Shown in pieces: positions 1 to 12,327 of a stretch of 64,000 bases of DNA. The position numbers and the translations under genes are program-made. Source of the DNA: Combretum micranthum (taxonomy: Eukaryota; Streptophyta; Magnoliopsida; Myrtales; Combretaceae). The stretch spans positions 62,001-126,000 of the forward strand of contig JAMXBD010002754.1 in NCBI GenBank assembly GCA_024138025.1, read 5' to 3'. Position 1 is the first letter of the stretch; each line of letters begins with the position of its first letter. The notes under the pieces were generated by a model, which saw only the letters and a program-made list of their open reading frames with translations, was not told where the DNA came from and ran no database searches.

Positions 1-1913
1 AGAAGTAAACTAGTTTTCCAAGTTAGAAAAAATCAAGTCACTAATTTATAAACCCACTTAGGAAAATAATGATTTTCAAGTTTCTAAATGATAAACCTAT
101 TTTAAAAAAGATACAAAAAAAATATAAATATGATGAGTTAAAAAGCAATGGGTTTTATCTATAACTTAAAAAGATGATTTCCTTTCAAATAAAATCGGTA
201 AAGGAAATTAAAAGACCAAGTTTTAGAAATAAAATTTATTCTTAAAAAGTTAATAAATAAAAATATAAGAGGATAGAGACTTATTTATCAAAACCAATTT
301 AAGAAAAATATATATAACTCAAAATCATTATAAGTTATCAACAACTTAATGGAAATTTTGGAAAAACTTTATTTTTATCACAAGAAGCAAAATTTGTCGA
401 AGATTAAAGCTAAAGTAAAATTGATTTATTTTGCAAAAGAAATTGGGAAAAATAAAACAAGAATATACTTATTTATAATAACCTAAGAAGTTATAAAGTT
501 TCTCCAAAACGCTTAGAAAAGACTTTGGTAAATTTCAAGTTTCAACTACTTAAGATAAATTGTTTTACGAAAAGTAGTGGTTGAGACAACATCATTAGAA
601 TCTTTGCATACAATATGAGTCTATATATATATACTCAAGGATTTTTCAACTATATATATATATATATATCTATATTTTTGCTAAAATGATTTTTGAATAA
701 AGATGAGTTTGGAAAATTGTTTTGCAAAGGCGGGGATGATCGTTTTGATTCTATACCGTGACTTTTAGAAAACCAAATGACCTTTTATGAAGAAAATAAC
801 CTTAGAAATGGATAGATCTTTTCGAGTAGGTAGAAAACGGTATATAATATGCAAAATTCCGAGTTAAAATGAGTAAGTTATGGCCATTTTAAGTTGAAAT
901 TTCACTCTATACGAATTTTGACGAACTTAGTAGAATAGAGTTGCAATTTAAGTAGAACTTCCAAGAAATACTCATTTTCGGTATTTCTCTTGTATAGGTG
1001 ACATGGAGTCCGAGCTACCTTACCTGGAAGACTACTTTAATTAGAAGTTTCTACTGCTATGGCCGAGTGAGTTTAAATTATCGCTTTTGTACTTATGTAT
1101 TTGCTTGTAGTTTAGTGGCACTAGACTTTAGGAAAAGATAAAACATGATAGTGCATGTGCCTTACTTATATGGTTGAAATAATGATAAGTATATCGAGGC
1201 GGGAATTGAGAACTAATCATTGTATGATTTAGTTAAAGATTGATTTGTTTGCAAATTCTATGGTTACTTATAAAATGACTAATATTATGCCATGATTACT
1301 TAAATAAAATGATTCATGCATGGCACGTAGTGAGTCGCATGATTGATATATTGTTTTCTCACATGATTGATTGCATCTGATATGTTTGCTAAACAACTTG
1401 ATTGATAATCGGTTTTTAAGTACTTTACTTGAAGATTTAATTCTTACTAAGCAAGAAGCTTACCCCCTTGTAGATATCTTTTACAGTTTCCCTATTTATG
1501 GTTGAAGTCCCGTGATTATTTCTCACAGGTATTACCTTTTGGCTTAAGGAGTTTTTGGAAGAAGTCAAAGACTAGATGTAGACTTAGACTTCTGAGTAAA
1601 TCTCAATGTAATTATTTTGATTAGGCTTCGATAGACCTTGATGGACTATATCTTTTGACGGGGAATGCCCCTTTGATATTTATAAGACCTTTATATATTT
1701 CCCTTTTTTAGATATTGCATTATGATTTCCATTTTTAAACTGTTACACGAATGTCTTCTTAAACAACTTGTTTCAAAGTTGATCCTTTATGATCGTAAAT
1801 GTACGCCTTACATCTGGTATCGAAGCTTATGGGATGACTAAGGTTTTCATACTTAAGCTTTAATATTGAGTGTGGCGGATTGTCATGTTTAGGGTACCCT
1901 TTGGGGCGTGACG
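1..1913 (+). repeat. F1-type Ty3/Gypsy LTR, 3' part, cut by window start
   Basis: This stretch follows the same order of blocks as the chromovirus LTR at 22,842-26,094. It has the cttagaaatg...ttttcgagtaggtag block (801-840), the 29-base hairpin at 864-892, ATGGCCGAGTGA at 1059-1070, and the terminal block ending in gggtaccc...ggggcgtgac at 1890-1912. Sequence is clearly diverged from the 22.8-kb copy, so it is an older or sister-family insertion. The 5' part lies outside the window. The expected terminal CA is not intact, because the end runs into a (gac/aac)n tract. No coding capacity is seen. Confidence 0.8.
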
Positions 1914-1962
1914 ACGACAACAACAACAACAACAACAATAAAATAGTAATAATAATAATAAG
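1910..1962. repeat. Trinucleotide microsatellite (gac/aac/aat)n
   Basis: A gac-aac-aat/ata trinucleotide run sits exactly at the end of the F1 LTR, at the junction with AT-rich DNA. It may have grown from the terminal gtgacga of the LTR. Confidence 0.85.
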
Positions 1963-2536
1963 TAAATTGTATAACTTACATATATTTATATAAATCATGA
2001 ATATAAAACATTACTTATAACTTATCTATATGAAATATATATACTTTACTTACAAATTATACATACAAGTTATGAATTATAACTTATATATTTTGTCAAT
2101 GCACACTATTTTTTCATATATAATTCCATAACACATATATAATTCACGTATATTACTTATAAATTTTATATACAAGCTATAACTTATATGGGTCGTTATA
2201 GAACATAAATAATGTGTGTTATATTTATATGTTATATATAATCAGCATTGTAGATTTGTACATGATTTACTAAATCTTAACGGTAAAATAAATAAAGAAT
2301 GACACAATTGTATCTAAAAAAGAGGGTTTTATATACTATTATGATATATTTGTCGATGACTAAATTTATTAGGAGTAAAATAGTAATATCCTTTGAATTT
2401 TGATTCCTATTGGAGAGGAAATATAGAGGTAATAAAAAAACCATATGGTAGGTGGTTTTTTTTTATTTCCTCTGAACAAGGAATAGAAAGATTACCTGTA
2501 ATAACTATGCCCACTTCATTTATGCAAGTAAACAAG
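1914..2536 (-). mobile_element. AT-rich TIR element, truncated copy
   Basis: It consists of ataagttata/tataacttat-rich sequence followed by a unique block (about 2230-2530) that is the reverse complement of 17,790-18,060. It ends in caagtaaacaag (2525-2536), matching the TIR of the element at 17,780 (CCTGTTTACTTGGAAG). The other end is lost where the F1 LTR lies. No transposase or other ORF is visible. Confidence 0.6.
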
Positions 2537-2540
2537 TTCA

Positions 2541-5494
2541 TGAATTGATTCTTATAAATAATTATTCTACTCCCTCTCTATTATCTCCAAGTATATAGGC
2601 CATTAAATCCATTTCTAATTCTCAAAAGTCCATAACCTAAAAATCTAATTCATCGTCTAAAAGCCTAAGCCCATTAACATTAAAATCCAAGCCTATTAAC
2701 ATGAATCTAAGCCCATATTCAAGAAGCCCATTTACATGAAAACAAGCCCATGGATTAAAGCTTATAAACTCATGAATCAAAGCCCACAAACCCATAATAC
2801 CACCTTAGCCATCATACACCTTATAATTCTCTAAATTCTAGAGAACTCTCACATGTGAAAAGACTAAAATTTCCTTAGTCAATTCTAGAGAATTCTACCT
2901 TCATGAAAGGACTGAAATGCCCATAAATTATTCAAATAAATTGACCAAAGTGCCCTTAACCCTGATAGAAATTACAAGGCATGAAATCATATAAATAGGA
3001 GCCTTAGAAAAACTTAATTTCTTCCCCCATTTTAGCAGCCCCATCTCTTCAAATTCTCTTTCAAAACACTCTCAAAAACTGCACAAAAATCCCTCTATAA
3101 GCCAAGCACACATAAGGTAACGTATTATTTAAGTTTATACTTCTTTATCCCCTCATTTATCCCCAATAATCTAACATTTATTTCAATTAAAATCCTAGGT
3201 GAAATGAAGATTCAAAACAAGGTTGAAGTTAGGAAAATAAGCTTGAAGAAGCTTTATCAACTCTTAAGTGGTGGTGATAGTAGTAGTAGAGAAGATTATT
3301 TGGTTGATTTTGCTAACTTCATTAAGTAATCACAATTAATTTGTTTAATCATGTTAGTAACATTTAAGTTCATGTAAATTACTAAAAATAAACTTAGATT
3401 TAGGTATTGATTAATATATGTATATGCAAGCATGAAAACCAAAATATGCACATGTATATGTATGTATGTTAGAAATTTAAGTATTTGAAATTATTGCATG
3501 TTTATATATATGTATGTATGTATGTATATATGTGTGATATATGTTGAATTAAAATGTTTTATTGAAATGAAATCATCAAATAAGTATATGCATATATTAA
3601 ATATAAATTATGTTAAAATATTAAGTATGAATATTTATGTTGATATGCTCGAATTTTTACAAAAATTGTGTTATTAATGTTTATTTGAGTTATAGTTTAA
3701 GATTCAAGTTGTCAAATATAAATATAAGTATATACTAGATAATAAACATTGAACAACATGTTTTAGATGATTTAGATATGCTAGAAAATCAATTTATATG
3801 CATATATATACAATCTTGACAACTTGAGTTGTTAAATTTAAATAAAATATTGAACAAGTTTATTTTTGGATGAAATTTATAAAAATGATAGTTTAACATG
3901 TTGATATATAAAATAAAAATTTCATGATTTATGAAATATATTTACTATTTTTAAAAATTAACGAAATAGCAAAACAAGACAAAACATTGTTTCGGCCAGC
4001 AGTGGTGGCATGAATGTATAGGATTGAATTGGTAACTTTTTTCATCTTTTTGCATAAGACTATAACCATTTGAACTCTTAAGAAGTCTACTTTAATTCGG
4101 TGTAAAGAACTAGGCAAGAATCGCCCATCTTGATGGTCAAATTTGAGTGAACCGATTGGTCGTCAGTATTATCCCTTATTCCAACTAGATTAGATGTTAT
4201 TGAATTTAAAACCCTAATTAGCTAATTAGTTTAGGCTAATTGAACTTATGAACATGTAGAAAAATGTGTTAGGTACTTTACGTAAAAAGTTAAGCTTAAG
4301 AACCAGTGTTTAAGATAGTGAACCGATTTATTAAAGTTAGGGTGCACACTAGTTTTCTATAAGAAATAAAAATAATAATTTAAGATAAATTAATTCTAAT
4401 GAAATAAATGTAAATAATGTGTTCACATATTAAAATATGAATCTTAATATGAATAATTAATTATTTGATTTTAAGAATTTATTTAATAAAATATGTATAA
4501 ATATGATGTTATAAGATAGTATAAATACAATAGGGAACTTGTTTAAGTTCCTTAGAACATTTAGAGATAAAAATGGATTATGAACAATATAAATAGAGTA
4601 TTTATATTTTAAATAAGATGTTTTATTTAATAAAAGTTTATTAGATTGATTATAGGATGTTTTATTGAAATTATATTTTAAGAACCTAATTACCATAAAA
4701 AATGAGTTTAGGAGACTAAATTGAATATAAAATGAACTTGATTGATTCATTCTATCTAACCTGGCTAAATTAAGTTAATATAAATTCATTAACTAATATT
4801 GGTTTAGTAATTTCTTTAGAGACCAACAATTTATATTTAGCAACTAATTTAACCAGTAAACCTTTATAAGACCATGTTAACTTATAATTGCCTAAGATAT
4901 AATATAATTGTAGTATGATAGACCATGAATAATAAGAGGAGTATGTTGTTTCAAATGTATATTTACTAAAAAAATGAGCATTTAATATGAGATTGATATA
5001 AGTTGATAATTGATTTAAATGCTAATATGAATTAATCTATCGAGCAGATATTTGTTAGGAGTCTGTCTTTTACTTTATCTTCTGGTCCATCTTTCGATTG
5101 TTCAGAGTATAGATTTTGTACTAAGTACACAATGACTTGTGTGTTATGTGCTAGGGTAGGCATTATAAATGAACTAATACTTAAAGACGACTTTAATAAT
5201 TACTTATTGCTTGTACATAGCTGTTTTTGAGACCTAGTTCGAGGGCGACAACCTTACTAAGCGGTACTAACACAGTAGTTAGGTGCTTAGGCCATCATGG
5301 GTGGCTCGGCGAGTAGCTGATAGGGGGAACAATAGTAGAATAATGTTTATTCATATTGTAGAGAAGTTATATTAAGTAGTTTAATATATGGGTTATGTTA
5401 CTCTGCTTAATCATAGTGGACTAATATGGGCATAGATGTCTAATAACTGTAATCCTTAAACGAGGCTATTACTTGTAAAGGTAGGAGATATATG
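2541..5494 (+). repeat. F2-type LTR, 3' end lost to an F1 LTR
   Basis: Order of blocks matches the solo LTR at 18,852-21,585 read in reverse. It has a TATA box at 2990-2997, a pyrimidine-rich leader, a possible splice donor (taaggtaacg near 3117), and a 3' block with ggttcgagg-type motif, gtagtt.aggtgcttagg and gggtggctcggcgagtagctga (about 5230-5320). It stops abruptly at 5494, where the minus-strand F1 LTR begins with tgtcatgcccc. The start TGAATTGATT at 2541 is inferred from the spacing to TATA in other copies. No internal domain or ORF is seen. Confidence 0.6.
2990..2997 (+). promoter_or_regulatory. TATA box of F2 LTR
   Basis: TATAAATA is followed by aggagcc and a C/T-rich leader, the usual layout of a plant LTR core promoter. 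Transcription would start about 30 bases downstream. Confidence 0.55.
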
Positions 5495-8400
5495 TGTCAT
5501 GCCCCGAAAGGTACCCTAAACATGGCAGTCCGCTGTACACAATATTAAAGCCTAAGAATGACCACCTAAGTCACGCGAAGGCTTCCATACTATGTACAAG
5601 GCGTCTAACATATAGAGGAGTCTCATCGGAGTGATACATTTTATGTTGATATAACTTAAGTAACAATGTAAAGGAAATTTGATTTACTATACTCCAAATA
5701 CAAAACATTATACTTCAATTACAATCATCAAAAGATTCTACTATATAAAACTATTACAAGGCAAATCATAAAACCTAGCAAATAACTTCAAGTATCCTTA
5801 TTTCCTGCCGGAATCCCGAAGTCATTCTCGACTCTAACCATTTCAGTCCCCACTTTGTATTCTTGAGATAACCTGTTCATTCAAATATCTATTGGGGTAT
5901 AAGCTACACTAGCTTAGTGAGAATTTTTTTAATTTCGTACCATAACAAGTAAGTTATAATCAACCATATGCTATGCATGAACAAACACATGAGCAAACAA
6001 TTATGTATGGGTATGCGGAACCCACACATAGAACAGATTTACGCCCTCCGTATCTTGGGTTAGTGATGGTATTGAATTCTACACGACCTGCTAGTCCCCA
6101 AGCTCTGGGCTTATAGCACTCGCCTTGGCTAGGCTCACACATGGAATGCATCCTCGATGCGCCTTAGTTCCCATGAATGAGCTCTGATATCGGTCTCGTT
6201 ATCCAAACGAGTCATCGACCATACCGAACGACCTGCGTAGGAGTAGCACGCTACAAATGCAACATGTCCGATGCGATGCATGACCATTTTAATTTTTGCT
6301 TAGATCAAAATATTCATACATTCTTTAGAGTAACCAACCGATATCATACACATAACAGGAATAATATGAACAGTGCAGTTATCCAATTGAATCATGGTTT
6401 CGATATGCTTTAGTATTCTTTGGCATACATTCATCACAATCTCATCATATATCCCATCCCCATTCATATCGATTTTTATCTTGTTCCTATAATTCTAATG
6501 CAACTAGCTACAAGCACAAACAAGGTAACAAAATAAGAAGAAAATTCACTCGGCCATTAGATCACTGGTCTTTTAGTAAAAGTAATCCGATTGGTAGGGA
6601 ATCGTCGATTTCGGGATCACCTAAAAAGGAAGAAATGCTCTAATAAGTATTTCAACTCAAACTAATCCAAACGATCTTATACAAACTATCGAATTCGTAA
6701 TTCTCGTCCTAAGCAGGAATTCCAACTTAAAATGGCCATAACTTGGTCATTTTAACTCGGAATTTCGCAAATTATATATCGATTTCTATCTACTTCGAAA
6801 GATCTATCTAATTCTAATATTATTTTCAAGTTTTGAAAACTTTGAAGCTTTGAAAAGGTCGGATCATATCAGAACAGTAGCAAACTTCAATTACGAAAAA
6901 TAGTTTTGTAAATGTTTGTAATGTTCCTACTATATAGATTAACTACATATGCAATATTAATGATTTCCTATCATGAATGGTATGTTATGAGCTTGGTGTA
7001 TGCATGCTTTTGACAATATTTACTAAAAGAAATTTTAGAAACTTTTTATTTGTAAGACTCCATGGCTATTTACTTTTAAGAAAACTAATTTCCTATCTTT
7101 GATCATTTCCATTTGTTTTGGGTTTATTTCTCAAGAAAATATAATTATCCTTGCTAAAATTGATTCTTCATTATATCTATTACTTATGACCTTCATTTCT
7201 ACATAAAAATTTCCATTTTACACTTTATAAATATGTCTTCAAGTAGAGTTGATTCCAAAATCCGAATTTTGTAGAAATTAGTTTTTGAGTGATTCCTTTA
7301 AGTAAAAATCATTTGATATTTAGAAAATTAGGGCTCAACCATACATAGCCACTAAGGACTTCATTTCTTTGATAAAAATTCTAATTTGAGTTTGAAAAAT
7401 ATGGGTTTTCATGCCGTTACTCCATTATTACGAATTTCTTAAAAATGACAACAACTCAATTTTTCCTACTTTGTTTCTACAATGCATCATGCATATATGT
7501 ATTACCTACAAGCTATTGTCATGGAGATTATGAGATGATCTACCTATATGTATACATATAGTATCAAGAATTCTTTTTGAAAACCTTTATCTTGCAAAAC
7601 TTTGAATTTTACTAGACTTAAGAAAAATAGTTTTTCTTCTTGTAAAATCATATTTGCTTTTAACAAAATTCAACCTTGATGACCTATATAACCATCACCT
7701 TCATTATTTCAACAAAAACCTTCATTTTAGGGTTAGAAAATAGGTGTTTACATAAGTGGTTTGCTTAAGTACGAATTTTACAAAATTTTAAAGAATGAAA
7801 ACATTATTTAACCTATTCTTGGAAACCATTTGTTATTCTAGGATTATATTTTGATAAACTTCTCTTATCCTTGTCAAAACTTGGTCTTTATTACATATAT
7901 TCCCTAGGACTTCTATTTTCCTAAAAAAATTATCATTTTGGCATTTGGAAATAGGTGTTTACATAATGGCTATTTTCAAATCCGAATTTCGAAAAATTCA
8001 TTTGAGCTTGTTTTCTTTGTAAAACTCATTTAGTCTTTTAAAAACCATTTCCTAATCAAATCTATCCCTTAAGGCTTCCATTTCCTTAATAAAAATCTTG
8101 TTTTGAAGTTGAGAAATAGGTTTTCAAAATTGACCTTGGTTGAGATCCGAATTTACAAAATTTATTTTTGGATATATCTTTTGATAAAATCTATCTAAAC
8201 TTATGAAAATTCATCCCTTACCTATCCTATCTTAAGAGCTTTTCCATATCTTGAATAAAAACTTCATTTTTGAGTCGGAAAACATGTTTTTAAAATATGC
8301 CTTGGCCTAAATCCGAAAATAAGATTTTTATTTTGAAAATAACTTTTGAAAATCACCTTTGATTCTTGTAAAAAGAAGTCTTGATGATATACATACATCA

Positions 8401-10317
8401 AGCCTTCATTATCTTAAGTAAAAATTTCATTTTGACACTTGAAAAGTGGTTTTTAAATAGGGGTCTTGCTTAAATACGAATTTCACCATTTTTGTTTGAG
8501 TTCAAAACCAAGATCTACACTTAATATGAACATAAATATAAAAGAAATCCATGGTAGTAAACTATAAACCCATAGATCTAAATGTTACTTATCAAAATCA
8601 CTCATTTATGTTATCTATTCCCTAAGCCCTTCATTTTAAATGAAAAATACACATTTTGAAGTTGAAAAATAACTTTTCTAAATATGGGTCCTTTTTCATC
8701 CGAATTTTCAAAAATGATTTTTGTTGAAAATAAAATAGATCTTGAGCTTTCTAAAACTTTCCTACTATCATCATGCTACTACAAGTTGTTTATGAACATA
8801 AAACAAAAGTCTAATGCATTTGTGTACTCAAAACACTAGATCTAGTTTACTATACTAGTTATAAATGCATGATCACTAAGATAGTTATGTGAATGATGAA
8901 TATATGCATAAATCATTAGCAATAACAAAAATAATAACTCAAATAACAAGATCTAAGGCATAAACGAAAATCAAAGCTACAAAAATTTGGATCTACAAAA
9001 TATAACTACTTTTAACAAGAAAATAATAATGACACAAGATAATAATCATGGAGAAGAGGAGTGTTTCATTTTTGGCATTATCATCCTTAGCTTTTAAGCT
9101 TATGGGATGTCATTTGATGCATGAAACTCTCACTATACTTTACCTATATCACCTATGGAAGCTCTGGACAAGAGTTTTATTCAAGAAATCTTAAAGAAAT
9201 ATGTGTGGGAGCTCAAAGATGGAATAGGGGCAGCTTGTGTTCTTGCAAGAACAAGAACAAAATGAAGAAAGAAAGAGAGAGAGAGAGAAAAAGATAAGGA
9301 ATGGTAAAGGAAAAAGGTGTAAATGAAAGAGAGAGAGAGAAGGAGTGTATTAAATGAAAGAAAAGAAAAAAAATAAAACAAGGGCAGCAATTGCGGGGGG
9401 GGGGGGGGGGGGGGGGGCGCACGTGAATTAGAGAGAAGAGAGAGAGGGAAATTGTTTGAATTTTGACTTGAAATTGAAATGTGTAACTAATGTGTATGTG
9501 TTGCTTCTTTAAGAAGGAGTGGAATATATTTATTTTAGTCAAATTAGGAGTAAATTAAAGGACAAGGCAGCAAAAAGAAGGGAAAAATCTGCCATGAAGT
9601 GTGGGATAGAGTGTAGAAAGATTGAAGTGAAAAAGAAGTGATATGTGAAAGGTGTACTTGAAGTATGGGTTGGAAAAAGTAATTTTTATTAAGAAAAATA
9701 CAAAATAAAATTAGGAAAAAATATTTTTAAATAAGTGGCAGAATTTTCATAAATAAAATTAAATAATTATTTGAATTATTTAGTATTTCAACAAATATGT
9801 TACTAGTATGATCAAAATACGCGAATATGGGCTATAAATGATATTTTTATAACCTAAAAAATTCTAAAAAATTATTTTATGAAAATAAAAATATTTTTCA
9901 ATTATTAAATTAATTTATTTTATTTTTAATATCGGGTCTTAAACAGAATCTGATCTCGTAAAAACCCGAAAAGAACTAAATTTTGGAAAAAAAAATTTTC
10001 TATAATATATAAAATATTTATCTAAAAATATAAGGGTTTATAATAATATTAAAATATTGTAATGAAATGAAAGTGAATAGTGCAAAAGACTAATTAATTA
10101 AAGGTAGAAATGAAAATACAATAAAAATGTTATAACTATAACTTTTATAATCCGAAAAATTGTATAATTGATATATTTGGAAATATTATGAAATTACGAG
10201 TCCAACGGTACTAATGGTATATTTTTTATATCTCAAGCCTCGGGACACGCTTTTCGAAGTTTGTATCCGAACGGGTTCGAAATAGGTAAAAAATTTACCA
10301 ATCTGATATTTTTAAGC
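5495..10317 (-). repeat. F1-type LTR, minus strand, 5' end truncated
   Basis: It starts TGTCATGCCCC (reverse of the ggggcgtgaca LTR end) and continues through the reverse complement of the F1 blocks. These are the gggcg box (6041-6060), TCACTCGGCCAT at 6546-6557, the hairpin at 6727-6755, and the cgggttcgaaatagg...ccgttag-type block at about 10,190-10,317. At about 4.8 kb it is longer than the 3.2-kb LTR of the intact element; extra length lies in A/T-rich sequence at 6,850-8,900. The first ~220 bases of the LTR, present in the copy at 12,328, are missing. No internal region or partner LTR is in the window. Short open frames here (for example 9181-9542) come from CT/polyC composition and are not genes. 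Confidence 0.75.
9395..9417. repeat. G23 homopolymer
   Basis: An uninterrupted run of 23 G lies inside the minus-strand F1 LTR, flanked by purine-rich (ga)n. On the LTR sense strand it is poly-C at the place where other F1 LTRs have a short agcgcc/ctctctc tract. Confidence 0.9.
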
Positions 10318-10318
10318 T

Positions 10319-12327
10319 ATTTTATGTTACTACGAGCTGTTCAACACACTTAAACTACACCTCGGCCTCTAGGATTAAGAGATAAGAGATAAGTTTTGTT
10401 TTTCTTTGTTTTCAATGTAATTTACTTTGTTTTAATTGTTGTTCATGTTTGTATGTGTTGATTTAATTGTGGATGCATGTTGGGTTGTTGAGGAAGGTGA
10501 TGAATAGTGGTTATGGGGGTTTGATGGAGGAGTTGATAGTGTTTGACGTGTTGAATGGATTAGAAGTGTTAGAAACATGAAAATTAGTTTTTATGATGTT
10601 TTGATGGAAACAAACTTGTGTAAAAATTGATAAAAGGATGTGTAAGAAACTAAGGAAATTCATGACAGTGGAAACAGGGGCAACACGAGCATCAACATGG
10701 GCTGTGTATGTGCTCATGTAGGGATTTTTTAAGCTACTGGACATTTTTTTACTTCAACACTGCATTGTAAACGGGCCGTGTAGCAACCTGTGTATAATTA
10801 TTTTTTATTTTGATAAAAAATTTCATCTAACACGGCTTTGAACACGAACATGTAGCCTCTCCTATTTCCTAACTTGATCGTAATTTAATCATAACTTTTT
10901 CATCCAACCTCCAATTTAGGTGATTCAAAATGTGTTAGAAAGCCTAAAAAGAGATCTACAAACTTTTATGTTTTAGGTTTTTGCAAATTTCAAAATTATA
11001 AATGCTTAAATTTTACTTCTTTTCAGCTGATACATTTTCCAAACAAAGTTCAAAACTCATGTTTGCTTGTTAAATGTATGTTTGCTTAGGAAATGAATCT
11101 TGTTGAGCTAAAATGAAGTAGATAAATAATGGTTAGTGTGTTATATTATTTAACTGATATAATTAAGCATGAATTAAGTGGGTTTATAGATTTAATAGAT
11201 AATTGGACTAAATATAGAAGTTAGTTATAAAATGAACTTAGTTAACAAACCTAGGTTCAACTTGACTAAATATACTTGAATAAACTAAAATGAATTAGAT
11301 TGATTAATTTTAATGAACTTGGATAAGTTTAAGTTAACATTGGCTTAAGTAACATGAATCTTAGATATAAAACAAACTTAGTTAATTATTCTAAGTCCAA
11401 CTTGACTAGATGAATTTCACTAAGCTAAAATGAATTAGATTGTTTAAGCTTAATCAATTTGACTTAGTAAATGAATTAAATGATTAAATTTAATCAATTT
11501 GGCGAAGATTAAGCTACAATGAGCTTAGTAGTTAATAATTGGCTTAGATGAATGAGATAGGATAATCTTATATTAACATGGGGAATATGTTTGTTTCAAA
11601 TATCTATTTACTTGGAAAATGAATATTTTTGTATATGAATTCTTTGTTGATGCTTTTGTAATAAATGACTATAATCATAGTGAAAAGAGATATTTTGACA
11701 GACAGAGAGAACTGTCCATATTTTGGCGGGGCGATATTCGCAGCCATAGTGGGGTTCCTATTTAGTGTCTGATCAAATAGGATGTTAATAAAAGTTTGAG
11801 ATAATGGTTAACTAGTTTAATTTCTTATATAGTTTAAGTTCTTATATGAGTTTAATTTCTTGAATAGATGTTTACCCCTGAATAACCATTTGATCTATCT
11901 TCTTACCTTTTGCCTTTATTTAGATTTCATATAAAAGGTACGCAGTAACTTGGTTGTTTACTTGCCTAGGATAGACATATATTAACTTAATTATAATTCA
12001 AGATAACTTAAGCTTTTTTTGAATTAGTTGTGCTTTACGCCGTTGAATCCGGTTCGAGGAGCGACACCCTGTTATGATATTAACATGGTAGTTTAGGTGT
12101 CTAGGTCACCCCTGTCATTGATATATGACTTTTATAAGTGGTATGTCGGGTAGTCGATGGGGTTATTGATATCGGTATAACCTTTGTTTATTCTTAAAAT
12201 GAAATAATATGATTTAGTTCAATGTTTATGGAAACGCTTGCGCTAGGTGATATTATGGATTAAATTAAGTGAAGATGAGAAATGGTTGAGAACACTAGGT
12301 GAGACTATTTCTCTTTTATGGATATAT
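10319..12327 (+). repeat. F2-type LTR fragment
   Basis: It contains the F2 signature block gacagagagaactgtcc ... gcgatattcgcagcc.tagtgg (11,696-11,755), shared in reverse at 54,330-54,402 and 61,215-61,290. The 3' block with ccgttgaatccggttcgagg (about 12,040) is shared in reverse at 19,840. A gene-free GC-richer tract with repeated acacgg/gggctgtgta-like words lies at 10,660-10,860. Both ends are missing: the left is replaced by the F1 LTR (-), the right is cut at 12,327 by another F1 LTR (+). Confidence 0.65.

Noticed and set aside
9181..9542. Minus-strand open frames rich in Pro, Ser, Leu, Phe
   Set aside because: They read the poly-C/CT leader of the F1 LTR; no start context or domain.
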